NCBI GenBank assembly: GCA_029060215.1
Contig: JAIDUK010000039.1
Coordinates: 28,851-61,306 of the forward strand
Length of the DNA: 32,456 nucleotides
Source of the DNA: Alistipes sp.
Lineage (GTDB): Bacteria; Bacteroidota; Bacteroidia; Bacteroidales; Rikenellaceae
Reading direction: 5' to 3'
The position numbers were made by a program, and so were the translations under genes. Positions 17,405 through 26,304 of the stretch are shown piece after piece. Within the stretch, counting starts at the first letter, position 1; each line of letters opens with the position of its first letter. The notes under the pieces were generated by a model. The model was not told where the DNA came from. It did not search any database and saw nothing but the letters and a program-made list of their open reading frames with translations.

Positions 17405-19792
17405 ATGCGTCTGTCCGAACTGAAGACCGGAGAATCGGCGACGATTCTCAAAGTACTGGGACACGGAGGATTCCGCCGCCGGATCATGGAGATGGGATTC
17501 GTCCGCGACCAACGGGTGGAAGTGATCCTGAACGCTCCGCTCAAAGACCCCATTCAATACCGGATCATGGGCTACGACATCTCGCTCAGGCGCAGCGAAG
17601 CCGAAATGATACAGGTGTTCTCGGACAGCGAAGCGCGGGAACTGCTGGCGGGAAAAGGCGCTCCGGCCCGCTCCGAACGCCGGGCCCCGATCCGCGAAGC
17701 GGCGGAAAACTGCTGCACGGTCGACGAAGCGCTGCACACGCGCAGCCACACGATCTGCGTAGCGCTGGTGGGCAACCCCAACAGCGGCAAGACCTCGCTG
17801 TTCAACGCCATATCGGGCGGTCACGAACATGTGGGCAACTACAGCGGAGTGACCGTGGGCGCCAAGAGCGGCATACGCCACTACCGCGGCTACCGATTCC
17901 AGATCACCGACCTGCCGGGGACCTACGCCCTGTCGGCCTATACGCCCGAAGAACTCTTCGTACGGGCCCACATTGCGGAAGAAACGCCCGACGTGATCGT
18001 CAACTCGGTGGTGGCGTCGAATCTGGAACGCAACCTCTATCTGACGACGGAACTGATCGACATAAACCAGCGGATGGTGGTGGCACTCAATATGTTCGAC
18101 GAACTCACCTCAAGCGGAGCGCAACTCGACTACGAAAGTCTGGGCCGGATGCTGGGCGTACCGATGGTGCCGGTCGAAGCACGCAACGGCAAAGGCATCG
18201 AAGCGCTGCTGGACACGGTGATAGCGGTCTACGAAAATCAGGACGAACGCGTGCGCCACATCCATATCGGACAAGGCAGCGTCATCGAAGAAGGGCTCCG
18301 GCGCCTGAACGGCGACATGAGCCAACACCACGGCCAACTGCCCAAGACCTTCCCGCCCCGCTACTTTGCGATGAAGATGCTGGAAGGCGACAAACAGGTG
18401 AACGAACAGCTGCGCCGCTGCGAACGCTATCCGGTGTGGGCCGAAATGGCGGCCCGCGAATCGGAACGCATAACCAAGGCGCTGGGCGAAGATGTGGAAA
18501 CAGCCTTCGCCAACCAAAAATACGGCTTCATATCGGGAGCCCTCAAGGAGACCTACACCCCCGGCCGCCGGGAAGAAGCGACGACCACGACGCTGATCGA
18601 TTCGTTCGTGACGCACAAACTATGGGGATTCCCGATCTTCTTCTTCCTGATGTGGCTGATGTTCTGGTGCACGTTCTACTTGGGAGCCTATCCGCAAGGA
18701 TGGATCGACACGCTGGTGGGCTGGATCGGCAAGGGCGTGGACGCCCTGCTGCCGCCGGGAGCCCTGCGCGACCTGCTGGCCGACGGGGTCATAGGCGGTG
18801 TGGGCGCGGTCATCGTATTCCTGCCCAACATCATGGTGCTCTACCTGTTCATATCGTTCATGGAAGATTCGGGCTATCTGGCGCGTGCGGCATTCATCAT
18901 GGACCGGGTGATGCACCGCATAGGCCTGCACGGCAAATCGTTCATCCCGCTGGTGATGGGATTCGGCTGCAACGTACCGGCCATCATGGCGTGCCGGACC
19001 ATCGAGAGCCGGAGCAGCCGCCTGATAACCATCCTGATAACGCCGTTCATGTCGTGCAGCGCGCGGCTGCCGATATACATATTGATAGCGGGCACCTTCT
19101 TCACGGCGCATGCCGGATGGGTGATGACGGGGCTCTATGTACTGGGCGTGGCGGTGGCCATAGTGACGGCGCGGCTGCTGCGCCGCTTCCTCTTTCCGGT
19201 GGACGAGACGCCTTTCGTGATGGAACTGCCGCCCTACCGCCTGCCGACGTGGAAAACCACGCTGACGCACATGTGGGACAAGTGCGCGCAATATTTGCGC
19301 AAGATGGGCGGGATGATTCTGATAGCCTCGGTGATCGTGTGGTTTCTGAGCTACTACCCCCGCACGGAACCGACGGCCGGAGCGGCCGCCCACTACGAAA
19401 ACTCCTACTTGGGACGCATAGGCAAGGGCTGCGAACCGATATTCAGCCCGCTGGGCATGAACTGGAAAGCGGGCGTGGCGCTGCTGTCCGGAGTGGCGGC
19501 CAAGGAGATCGTGGTGAGCACGCTGGGCGTACTCTACTCGGAAAACGGGGAGACAGACCCGGCCGACGACACGGCGACCCTGTCGCGGCGGCTGACGGCC
19601 AGCGGCGATTTCCCGACGGCGACGGCGCTGGCGTTTCTGGTCTTCATCCTGCTCTATTTCCCGTGCATAGCCACCGTGACGGCCATCGGAGCCGAAGCGG
19701 GATGGCACTGGGCGCTGGCCGCGGCGGTCTACGACACGCTGCTGGCATGGCTGGCGGCATGGGGCGTCTATCATCTGGTGCTGTGGCTCTGA
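17405..19792 (+). CDS. feoB: Ferrous iron transporter, FeoA-FeoB fusion
   Basis: A 795-residue inner-membrane Fe2+ transporter. Residues of about 1-75 are a FeoA (SH3-like) domain (LKTGESATILKVLGHG, MGFVRDQRVEV), joined by a linker to the FeoB G domain: G1 GNPNSGKTS at 123-131, G3 DLPGTYAL from 169, and G4 NMFD at 229-232. A helical GDI-like region follows, then the membrane part with the paired FeoB gate motifs (GCNVPAIMACRTIE, YFPCIATV). FeoA fused to FeoB is usual in Bacteroidetes. GTP binding and hydrolysis support iron uptake, important for an anaerobe. The start at 17405 is the first codon of the FeoA domain. One base separates its stop from a small cysteine-rich membrane protein, and the chain continues into lrgA and lrgB, so the five functions form one operon from the promoter at 17292. 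Confidence 0.97.
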   Translation: MRLSELKTGESATILKVLGHGGFRRRIMEMGFVRDQRVEVILNAPLKDPIQYRIMGYDISLRRSEAEMIQVFSDSEARELLAGKGAPARSERRAPIREAAENCCTVDEALHTRSHTICVALVGNPNSGKTSLFNAISGGHEHVGNYSGVTVGAKSGIRHYRGYRFQITDLPGTYALSAYTPEELFVRAHIAEETPDVIVNSVVASNLERNLYLTTELIDINQRMVVALNMFDELTSSGAQLDYESLGRMLGVPMVPVEARNGKGIEALLDTVIAVYENQDERVRHIHIGQGSVIEEGLRRLNGDMSQHHGQLPKTFPPRYFAMKMLEGDKQVNEQLRRCERYPVWAEMAARESERITKALGEDVETAFANQKYGFISGALKETYTPGRREEATTTTLIDSFVTHKLWGFPIFFFLMWLMFWCTFYLGAYPQGWIDTLVGWIGKGVDALLPPGALRDLLADGVIGGVGAVIVFLPNIMVLYLFISFMEDSGYLARAAFIMDRVMHRIGLHGKSFIPLVMGFGCNVPAIMACRTIESRSSRLITILITPFMSCSARLPIYILIAGTFFTAHAGWVMTGLYVLGVAVAIVTARLLRRFLFPVDETPFVMELPPYRLPTWKTTLTHMWDKCAQYLRKMGGMILIASVIVWFLSYYPRTEPTAGAAAHYENSYLGRIGKGCEPIFSPLGMNWKAGVALLSGVAAKEIVVSTLGVLYSENGETDPADDTATLSRRLTASGDFPTATALAFLVFILLYFPCIATVTAIGAEAGWHWALAAAVYDTLLAWLAAWGVYHLVLWL

Positions 19793-19793
19793 A

Positions 19794-19943
19794 ATGGACT
19801 GGCAGGATTATACCGTAGGGGCGATTCTGGGCGCAATGGTTCTGCTGCTTGCATGGCGGCTGTGGCGCCGTCTCTGCGGGCGGCGGCGAGGAGGATGCGC
19901 CGGGTGCGATGCGGCAGGCTGTCCGCTGAAAAAGAAAAAATGA
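19794..19943 (+). CDS. FeoB-associated Cys-rich membrane protein
   Basis: A 49-residue protein starting one base after the feoB stop (MDWQDYTVGAILGAM) with a single membrane helix, an arginine-rich patch (WRLWRRLCGRRR), then a cysteine cluster C-A-G-C-D-A-A-G-C and a lysine tail (PLKKKK). This size, topology and place match the short cysteine-rich proteins that follow FeoB in Bacteroidetes and Firmicutes. Their exact role is unsettled; the cysteines might bind iron or sense redox state. The gene is short enough to be missed by length cut-offs. Its TGA overlaps the ATG of the LrgA-like gene (ATGA at 19940-19943), which argues that it is translated. Confidence 0.85.
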   Translation: MDWQDYTVGAILGAMVLLLAWRLWRRLCGRRRGGCAGCDAAGCPLKKKK

Positions 19944-20293
19944 TGCGCGGAGTATTCTATATTTTGCTGTGCTGGCTGGCGGGAAATGCGCTGAGCCTGC
20001 TGACCGGAAGTCACATATCGGGAAACATCATCGGCATGGTCCTGCTCTTTGCGGCGCTGTGTCTGCGCTGGGTGGATGCCGAACAGGTGCGCCCGGCAGC
20101 CCGGTTTCTGCTGGGAAGCATGGCCCTCTTCTTCGTGCCCTACGGAGTGGGGCTGATCGAATCGTACCATGTGATTCTGGACAACCTGTGGGCGATCGTC
20201 GTGGCGGGCATCGTTTCGACGGTGGCGGTACTTTACATAACAGGCCGCACCTATCAGATTCTTAACCGAAAAAAGCCCGGAAAGAATGAATAA
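19940..20293 (+). CDS. lrgA: CidA/LrgA-family membrane protein
   Basis: A 117-residue protein with about four membrane helices and a basic C-terminus (LNRKKPGKNE). Family motifs are SGNIIGMVLLFAAL near residue 32 and LFFVPYGVGLIE in the middle. LrgA/CidA proteins were named as holin-like or anti-holin proteins in Staphylococcus; LrgAB pairs have since been linked to pyruvate transport in several bacteria. The start may be 19940 or 19943, two adjacent ATG codons; the first overlaps the preceding stop. The end overlaps the LrgB-like start by eight bases. Its place inside a feo operon is unusual and suggests shared expression with iron uptake. Confidence 0.88.
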   Translation: MMRGVFYILLCWLAGNALSLLTGSHISGNIIGMVLLFAALCLRWVDAEQVRPAARFLLGSMALFFVPYGVGLIESYHVILDNLWAIVVAGIVSTVAVLYITGRTYQILNRKKPGKNE

Positions 20294-20978
20294 CTTCGTA
20301 GCATCGGACCTCTTTCTGCTGACCCTGACGGCCGGCCTTTTCTGCTTGGGCGGAATCATCTATCGCCGCACGCGGCTGGCGCTGCTGCATCCGGTGCTGC
20401 TGACGTTCGTGGCGATGATCGTCTTTTTACAGACGACGGGCATACCCTACGCCCGCTATCAAGAGGCGACCCGCATCCTCGACTTTGCGCTGGGCATGTC
20501 GGTAGTGGCGCTCGGCTATCTGCTCTACGAACAAGTCGAACGGCTGCGCGGCAGTCTGCTGCCGGTGGCCGTGGCGACGCTTGCAGGATGCGTGACGGGC
20601 GTGCTGAGCGTAGTCTACACGGCCAAAGCATTCGGCGCGGAACGGATGATTCTGAACTCGATAGCCCCCAAATCCGTTACGGTGCCCATAGCCGTGTCGG
20701 TGTCGGGGCCGCTGGGCGGCAATGTGTCGGTGACCTCGGTGGTGGTGTTCTGCGTAGGCATATTCGGAAGCATCTTCGGCGAATGGATCCTGCGCCGCAG
20801 CGGAGTGACCGACCCCGAAGCCCGGGGATTCGCCCTCGGAGCCGCGGCGCACGGCATAGGCACGGCCCGGGCCATCGAAATGGGAGCCGTCGAAGGAGCC
20901 CTGAGCGGACTGGCCATGGCGCTGATGGGGCTGGCGACGGCTCTGCTGACCCCGTGGATGGAAAAATTCCTGTACTGA
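20286..20978 (+). CDS. lrgB: LrgB-family membrane protein
   Basis: A 230-residue polytopic inner-membrane protein, typical of LrgB/YohK. The family core is visible: ALGMSVVALGYLLYEQ, then IAPKSVTVPIAVSVSG (the conserved PKS-T-PIA stretch), and GAAAHGIGTARAIEMG near the C-terminus. With LrgA it forms the LrgAB unit, described as a modulator of murein hydrolase activity and, more recently, as a transporter of pyruvate or similar small acids. It overlaps lrgA by eight bases and ends the feo-lrg operon. The next promoter starts only three bases after its stop, and I see no strong intrinsic terminator between them. Confidence 0.92.
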   Translation: MNNFVASDLFLLTLTAGLFCLGGIIYRRTRLALLHPVLLTFVAMIVFLQTTGIPYARYQEATRILDFALGMSVVALGYLLYEQVERLRGSLLPVAVATLAGCVTGVLSVVYTAKAFGAERMILNSIAPKSVTVPIAVSVSGPLGGNVSVTSVVVFCVGIFGSIFGEWILRRSGVTDPEARGFALGAAAHGIGTARAIEMGAVEGALSGLAMALMGLATALLTPWMEKFLY

Positions 20979-20980
20979 GG

Positions 20981-21011
20981 TTTCGGAATCCGCGAAAATT
21001 GACTATTTTTG
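20981..21011 (+). promoter_or_regulatory. Bacteroidetes-type promoter of the AspT-like gene
   Basis: TATTTTTG at 21004-21011 matches TAnnTTTG exactly. TTTC at 20981-20984, 19 bases upstream, is one base from the TTTG box. The gene starts 50 bases downstream. Confidence 0.65.
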
Positions 21012-21061
21012 TGCTCGGTTAGGCAAATCGAGGTTAAACAGCACAAAAACAGACGGATAAC

Positions 21062-22726
21062 ATGGAGTGGCTCGGGACCCTCTTCTTCGGCGACGGCATC
21101 GCCCATGCGGTATTGACTTTCGCACTGGTCATCACGCTGGGGATTCTGCTGGGCAAAATCAAGATAGGCGGGATATCGCTGGGCATCACATGGATCCTGT
21201 TCGTCGGCATAGCCCTGAGCAGCATGGGCATGACGGTGGGCGGCGAAGTGCTCCATTTCGTCAAGGAATTCGGACTTATTCTCTTTGTCTTTTCGATAGG
21301 CCTGCAAGTGGGGCCGGGATTTTTCGCCTCGTTCAAACACGGAGGGCTGACGCTAGTGTGCTGTGCGACGGCCATCGTACTGCTGGGCGTCGTGACCGCC
21401 TATGCGCTGCATCTGCTGACGGGAACGCCGGTCCCGACGATGGTGGGAATCCTGTCGGGAGCCGTGACCAACACGCCCGGACTGGGCGCCGCGCAGCAAG
21501 CCTATGCCGATGCGACGGGCGCGAACGACCCGACCATCGCACTGGGCTATGCGGTGGCCTATCCGCTGGGGGTGGTGGGCATCATCCTGACGATGATCGT
21601 CATCCGCTATGCCCTGCGCGTGAAATTCGAGAAGGAAAACGAAGGGCTGGCGGCCCTGTCGCAGGAACAGAAATTTGCCGACAAGGTATCGGTGGAATTC
21701 ACCAACAAACTGCTCGACGGCCGCACGGTGGAATATCTGCGCGACCTGATCCACCGCCAATTCGTCATATCGCGCGTGATGTCGTCGACGGGCGAGATAA
21801 CGATGGCCGACACCGACACGGTAGTGCGCATGGGCGACCGGCTGTGCGTGGTGTGCCAATCGGACGACGCGGAAGCGATCGTAGCGTTTCTGGGACACCG
21901 GGTGGAGATGACCGACGAAGACTGGGGCAGCAACACGCCGCATGCCGAACTGATCTCGCGGCGGATTCTGATAACCAAACCCTCGGTCAACGGCAAGAAA
22001 TTCTCCGACCTGCGGCTGCGGACCAAATACGGCATCACGCTCACGCGCGTAAACCGTGCGGGCGTGGACCTGATCCCCTATCAGGGGCTCGAACTCCAGA
22101 TCGGCGACCGGGTGATGGTGGTGGGCTCGGAAAAAGCGGTGGCGCAGGTGGCCGACGTGCTGGGCAACTCGCTCAAGAAGCTGGACCACCCGAACTTGGT
22201 GACGATCTTCGTAGGTATCGCTTTAGGTGTTCTGCTGGGCTCGATTCCGCTGATGAACGTACCGCAACCGGTGAAACTGGGGCTGGCGGGCGGACCGCTG
22301 ATCGTGGCGATTCTGATAGGCCGCTTCGGCACCCACTTCCATCTGGTGACCTACACAACGATGAGCGCCAACCTGATGCTGCGCGAAATAGGCATCGCGC
22401 TGTTTCTTGCGGCGGTCGGAATCGGCGCGGGCGACGGATTCGTCGACGCAGTGGCCGGCGGCGGATACCGCTGGATAGGCTACGGCGTAATCATCACGAT
22501 GGTGCCGCTGCTGATTGTGGGCGTCGTGGCGCGGCTGTGGCTCAAGATGAACTACTACACGCTGATGGGACTGATAGCCGGAGCGACGACCGACCCGCCC
22601 GCGCTGGCCTACGCCAATGCCACGGCGGGCAACGACATGCCTGCGGTGGGCTACTCGACGGTCTATCCGGTGGTGATGTTCCTGCGGGTGCTGACGGCGC
22701 AGATATTCATTCTGTTCGCGCTCTGA
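21062..22726 (+). CDS. Putative transporter of the AspT/YidE (aspartate:alanine exchanger) family
   Basis: A 554-residue inner-membrane protein with the typical build of the family: about five helices (residues 1-180, with GILSGAVTNTPGLGAAQQA), a cytosolic pair of TrkA-C/RCK_C-like domains (about 200-370, including ISRRILITKPSVNGKKFSDL and GDRVMVVGSEKA), then a second set of helices with the matching half-site motif LIAGATTDPPALAYANATAG. AspT of Tetragenococcus swaps aspartate for alanine; YidE-type relatives are uncharacterised, so the substrate is open. It has its own promoter. A short CGGGG/CCCCG hairpin (22727-22739) follows its stop but lacks a T run. The next gene is an aminotransferase with a separate promoter. 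Confidence 0.88.
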   Translation: MEWLGTLFFGDGIAHAVLTFALVITLGILLGKIKIGGISLGITWILFVGIALSSMGMTVGGEVLHFVKEFGLILFVFSIGLQVGPGFFASFKHGGLTLVCCATAIVLLGVVTAYALHLLTGTPVPTMVGILSGAVTNTPGLGAAQQAYADATGANDPTIALGYAVAYPLGVVGIILTMIVIRYALRVKFEKENEGLAALSQEQKFADKVSVEFTNKLLDGRTVEYLRDLIHRQFVISRVMSSTGEITMADTDTVVRMGDRLCVVCQSDDAEAIVAFLGHRVEMTDEDWGSNTPHAELISRRILITKPSVNGKKFSDLRLRTKYGITLTRVNRAGVDLIPYQGLELQIGDRVMVVGSEKAVAQVADVLGNSLKKLDHPNLVTIFVGIALGVLLGSIPLMNVPQPVKLGLAGGPLIVAILIGRFGTHFHLVTYTTMSANLMLREIGIALFLAAVGIGAGDGFVDAVAGGGYRWIGYGVIITMVPLLIVGVVARLWLKMNYYTLMGLIAGATTDPPALAYANATAGNDMPAVGYSTVYPVVMFLRVLTAQIFILFAL

Positions 22727-22758
22727 CGGGGAAGCCCCGGTGAGAAAGTGCAAATTAA

Positions 22759-22790
22759 TTTGCTTTTGCGCCCGGGGTGCGTTATCTTTG
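22759..22790 (+). promoter_or_regulatory. Consensus promoter of the aminotransferase gene
   Basis: TTTG at 22759-22762, 20 bases, then TATCTTTG at 22783-22790: both boxes match the Bacteroidetes sigma-ABfr consensus. The coding start is 34 bases downstream. Confidence 0.85.
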
Positions 22791-22823
22791 TAACAACAAA
22801 GAATCAACAAACAGAAATCTGAT

Positions 22824-24011
22824 ATGGCAAAAGCAGTCGACATCGCCCGTTCGCACCGGCTGGACGGCATCGGAGAGTACTATTTTTCGCGCCGCCTGCG
22901 CGAAATCGCCGAAACCGAAGCGGCCACGGGCCGTCAGATCATCAAACTTGCGATGGGCAGCCCCGACCTGCCGCCCCACCCCTCGGTCATCGAACGGCTG
23001 GCGCAGGAAGCGCAGCGCCCCGACGTACACAAATACATGTCCTACAAGGGCGAACCGATTCTGCGCAAAGCCTTTGCCGACTGGTATCGGAAGTGGTACC
23101 GCACCGAACTGGACTACAATTCGGAAGTGCTGCCGCTCATCGGCTCGAAAGAAGGCATCATGCACATCTGCATGACGTTCCTGAACAAAGGCGACAAGGT
23201 GCTGGTGCCGAACCCGGGCTATCCCACCTACTCGTCGGCCGTGCGGCTGTCGGGCGGCGAAATGGTGACCTACGCACTGAACAAGCAGACGAATTTCTAC
23301 CCCGATTTCGAGGCCATCGAACGTGCCGGGCTGGAGGGCGTGAAGATGATGCTGGTGAACTACCCCAACATGCCGACGGGACAGACCCCCTCGAAGGAAC
23401 TGATGCAGAAGATCGTGGATTTCGGCGCCCGCCACAACATCCTGATCGTCCACGACAATCCCTACAGCTTTATCCGCAATGCCGAAGCGCCGATCTCGAT
23501 CATGGAAGCCGAGGGCGCACGCGAGGTGGCGCTGGAGATGAACTCGCTGTCGAAAGGCCACTCGATGGCGGGCTGGCGCGTAGGCGTGGTAGTGGGCAAA
23601 AAAGAATGGATCGACGCGATTCTGACCTTCAAGTCGAACATGGATTCGGGCATGTTCTACCCGATTCAGGCGGCGGCCGACACGGCGCTGGCGCTGGGCG
23701 ACGAATGGTTCGAGGAGCTGAACGCCATTTACTACGGCCGCGAGAAACAGGCTTATGCCCTGCTCGACGCGCTGGGATGCCGCTACCGCGAACATCAGGC
23801 GGGGCTGTTCGTCTGGGCCGAACTGCCCGAAGAGTACGAGGGCGACAGCTTCTCGTTCTCGGACGAAGTGATGGAGAAATGCGACGTGTTCCTGACCCCG
23901 GGCGGAATCTTCGGCTCGGAGGGCAACCGCTACATCCGCATCACGTTGTGCTGTCCGGAAGAACTGCTGAAAAAAGCGACGGACAACGTAGTGGCGAAGC
24001 TGCACAAATAA
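22824..24011 (+). CDS. Class I/II PLP-dependent aminotransferase
   Basis: A 395-residue fold-type I aminotransferase of the cytoplasm. The PLP lysine is K244 in NSLSKGHSMAGWRVG. Other family points are the glycine-containing PNPGYPTY segment that binds the substrate, NYPNMPTGQ (usually NPNNPTG), the PLP-binding VHDNPYSF, and the C-terminal arginine in NRYIRITLC that grips the substrate carboxylate. It resembles the AspC/AlaC/DapL-type group. Candidates are alanine, aspartate or LL-diaminopimelate aminotransferase; I cannot separate these from the sequence. It is a single-gene unit with a strong promoter, and faces purT with a shared hairpin between them. Confidence 0.9.
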   Translation: MAKAVDIARSHRLDGIGEYYFSRRLREIAETEAATGRQIIKLAMGSPDLPPHPSVIERLAQEAQRPDVHKYMSYKGEPILRKAFADWYRKWYRTELDYNSEVLPLIGSKEGIMHICMTFLNKGDKVLVPNPGYPTYSSAVRLSGGEMVTYALNKQTNFYPDFEAIERAGLEGVKMMLVNYPNMPTGQTPSKELMQKIVDFGARHNILIVHDNPYSFIRNAEAPISIMEAEGAREVALEMNSLSKGHSMAGWRVGVVVGKKEWIDAILTFKSNMDSGMFYPIQAAADTALALGDEWFEELNAIYYGREKQAYALLDALGCRYREHQAGLFVWAELPEEYEGDSFSFSDEVMEKCDVFLTPGGIFGSEGNRYIRITLCCPEELLKKATDNVVAKLHK

Positions 24012-24037
24012 CCGGACAATCCGGAACCGGAGTGAAA

Positions 24038-24070
24038 AAGGCGCCGACCTCTTTGCAGGGTCGGCGCCTT
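24038..24070. terminator. Terminator hairpin between convergent genes
   Basis: AAGGCGCCGACC (24038-24049) pairs over 12 bases with GGTCGGCGCCTT (24059-24070). Read on the - strand it ends in a run of five T, so it terminates purT; on the + strand the T run is poor but the stem may still act on the aminotransferase transcript. Confidence 0.85.
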
Positions 24071-24094
24071 ATCGTATGACAGCCGGAGCGGATG

Positions 24095-25270
24095 CTACTC
24101 CACGACTTCGACCTTGGCGGCAGCCGCTTTGGTCCGTTCGCGCAGGGCATCGAGGTCGCTGCCGAGGGGCGCATAGCTGACGACGACCCCCATGCGCCGC
24201 CCGACGCGGGCCGAGGGCTTGCCGAAAATACGGATGTCGGTCTGCGGATCGGCGGCGAGGGCCTCGTCGACGCCCGTATAACGGGGCATATCGGCGATGG
24301 CGCGGTCGGAGAGAATCACGGCGCTGGCACCCAAACGCTCGAACGTGACGGCGGGAATCGGAAGACCGAGCACGGCACGCAGGTGCAACTCGAACTCGTT
24401 GAGATTCTGCGTACCGGCGAGCGTCACCATGCCGGTGTCGTGGGGCCGGGGCGAGAGCTCGGAGAAATAGACGCCGTGCCGGTGGCTGAGGAAGAATTCC
24501 ACGCCCCAGATACCGGCGCCGGTGAGCGCTTCGGTGACGGCGGCGGCCATGCGCTGCGCCTCTGCGAGGTGCTCGGGCGCGATGGGCGGCGACTGGAAAC
24601 TTTCGCGGTAATCGCCGCCCTTCTGCACGTGGCCGATGGGCGGGCAGAAGAGCGTAGGCCCGTTCTTCTGGGTGACGGTGAGCAACGTAATCTCGCTGTC
24701 GAAAGCGATGAACTCCTCGACGATCAACTCGCGGATGTCGCCGCGCGAACCCTCGCAACCGTAACTCCACGCGTGCTCCAACTCCTCGGGCCCCCGGACG
24801 ACCGACTGCCCCTTGCCCGACGACGACATGAGGGGCTTGACGACGCACGGGAACCCGATTCGGGCGGCGGCGCTGCACAACTCGTCGTAACTTTTGGCAT
24901 AGAAATAACGGGCGGTCTTGAGCCCAAGTTCCTTGGCCGCGAGGTCGCGGATGGCCTTGCGGTTCATGGTGAAATTGACGGCGCGGGCGCTCGGGACGAC
25001 CTGCACGCCCTGCCGCTCGATGTCGTAGAGACGCTCGGTGCGGATGGCCTCGATCTCGGGCACGACGATGTCGGGCCTATGCTTGGCGACGGCGGCTTCG
25101 AGCGCATCGCCGTCGAGCATGTCGAAGACCTCGCAGGCATCGGCGACCTGCATGGCCGGAGCGCCGGGGTACTTGTCGCAAGCGACGACGGCGAGCCCGA
25201 GCCGCTGGGCGGCGATGACGAACTCCTTGCCCAGCTCTCCCGAACCGAGCAACATGATTTTGCGGGCCAT
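24095..25270 (-). CDS. purT: Formate-dependent phosphoribosylglycinamide formyltransferase
   Basis: A 391-residue ATP-grasp enzyme (E. coli PurT has 392) that makes formyl-GAR from GAR, formate and ATP in purine synthesis, avoiding 10-formyl-THF. The N-terminal nucleotide-binding loop is GSGELGKE at residues 9-16, followed by the carboxylate-binding [11 protein letters not shown] near 71. The ATP-grasp part has [12 protein letters not shown] and, further on, [28 protein letters not shown], which carries the metal-binding acids and the conserved RPHDTG. The start at 25270 is two bases after the stop of the upstream cyclophilin gene, so the two are probably translated from one message. Use of formate fits an anaerobe. 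Confidence 0.97.
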   Translation of the reverse strand: MARKIMLLGSGELGKEFVIAAQRLGLAVVACDKYPGAPAMQVADACEVFDMLDGDALEAAVAKHRPDIVVPEIEAIRTERLYDIERQGVQVVPSARAVNFTMNRKAIRDLAAKELGLKTARYFYAKSYDELCSAAARIGFPCVVKPLMSSSGKGQSVVRGPEELEHAWSYGCEGSRGDIRELIVEEFIAFDSEITLLTVTQKNGPTLFCPPIGHVQKGGDYRESFQSPPIAPEHLAEAQRMAAAVTEALTGAGIWGVEFFLSHRHGVYFSELSPRPHDTGMVTLAGTQNLNEFELHLRAVLGLPIPAVTFERLGASAVILSDRAIADMPRYTGVDEALAADPQTDIRIFGKPSARVGRRMGVVVSYAPLGSDLDALRERTKAAAAKVEVVE

Positions 25271-25272
25271 GG

Positions 25273-25824
25273 CTACTCCTCGACGATGCGGATGGACAGA
25301 ATCTTGTCGCCGGGACGGATGTCGTCGATGACCTCTATCCCCTCGACGACCTTGCCGAAACAAGTGTGGCGGCCGTCGAGATGCTGCGTATTCTCGCGAT
25401 TGTGGCAGATGAAGAACTGCGAACCTCCCGTATCCTTGCCGGCATGGGCCATGGACAAGACGCCGCGGTCGTGGTACTGGCGCGGAGCCGAAGTCTCGCA
25501 CTTGATGGTATAACCGGGACCTCCCGTACCGTCGCCCTTCGGGCAGCCGCCCTGAATGACGAAATCGGGGATGACGCGGTGGAAAGTGAGCCCGTTGTAG
25601 AAATCGTGCGACGCGAGCTCGACGAAATTGGCCACGGTGCCGGGCGTTTCGAGGGTGTACAATTCGGCTTTCATCGTCCCTTTCTCGGTGGCGATGACGG
25701 CATACTGCTTTTTCTCGGACATATTGGGTAGTTGATTTGAATGGACGGGATGTTTTCTGCCGGAGCCCGAAATGCAGGAAAGACACAACGCAGAGAGCGC
25801 GGAGAGCAACAGAAAGCGGTTCAT
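25273..25824 (-). CDS. Cyclophilin-type peptidyl-prolyl isomerase lipoprotein
   Basis: A 183-residue protein whose last 135 residues are a small cyclophilin: [13 protein letters not shown] (with the catalytic arginine), GSQFFICH, and [15 protein letters not shown]. It catalyses cis-trans isomerisation of prolyl bonds during folding. The start at 25824 gives a lipoprotein signal peptide (lipobox CLSC, C17), so it would be membrane-anchored in the periplasm. An in-frame ATG at 25830 is also possible; a start at 25722 (MSEKKQYAV) would give a cytosolic enzyme and cannot be fully excluded. It lies between ssrA and purT on the same strand; no promoter was clear in the 43 bases after ssrA. Confidence 0.88.
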   Translation of the reverse strand: MNRFLLLSALSALCLSCISGSGRKHPVHSNQLPNMSEKKQYAVIATEKGTMKAELYTLETPGTVANFVELASHDFYNGLTFHRVIPDFVIQGGCPKGDGTGGPGYTIKCETSAPRQYHDRGVLSMAHAGKDTGGSQFFICHNRENTQHLDGRHTCFGKVVEGIEVIDDIRPGDKILSIRIVEE

Positions 25825-25867
25825 AATCATATGTAAGGAATCGTCCGACGCTTTTACGGCGGTCAAG

Positions 25868-26268
25868 TGGAGGTGGCGGGAGTCGAACCCGCGTCCAAAC
25901 AGGGAACCCGAAAGCTTTCTACACGCTTAGTCGCCGTTTGATCCTTCTATCCGAGTCTGGCAGGCGACGGCCGAACCCGGATCCCAGTTCCTTGAATTTC
26001 GCGCACCGGCCGGAACGCTCCGGCGCACTATCTCCGAATCGATGATACCCCGTATGGAAGAAGATTAGGGAGCGGAACCCTCCTCCGGGATACTCGTCGC
26101 TGCGGCGCCTCGGCCGCGGCGATTAAGCCAATTTTCCTTGAAAATTAGGCAGCGAGTGCATAGCTGTTATTGCCATTTGTAGTTCGAGCGTCGGTATTTA
26201 CGAGCCGCCGCACAGCGCTCGGCGTGCTTACAATCAAACTCTGCCTGCTGTCAAAACCGGGCACCCCC
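25868..26268 (-). ncRNA. ssrA: Transfer-messenger RNA (tmRNA)
   Basis: About 401 bases on the - strand. The 5' end GGGGGUG pairs with the 3' CACCUCC (one G-U pair) as the alanine-type acceptor stem, followed by discriminator A at 25868; CCA is not encoded. The 3' tRNA-like part has the T arm GCGGGTTCGACTCCCGC. The body shows the conserved start region (GTTTTGACAG) and several G+C-rich hairpins that fit the pseudoknots. It rescues stalled ribosomes by adding a degradation tag. A single, uninterrupted one-piece form is seen. Confidence 0.95.
26145..26174 (-). other. tmRNA tag reading frame
   Basis: Nine codons and a TAA stop encode Gly-Asn-Asn-Ser-Tyr-Ala-Leu-Ala-Ala, appended after the alanine carried by the tmRNA. 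The ending YALAA is the protease-recognition end typical of Bacteroidetes tags. Confidence 0.9.
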
Positions 26269-26304
26269 GAATCGGCAACTGCAAAGCCGCAATTGAAAAC
26301 AGGG

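Noticed and set aside
22727..22739. CGGGG/CCCCG hairpin after the AspT-like gene
   Set aside because: The stem has five base pairs, a three-base loop and no T run, too weak to call a terminator.
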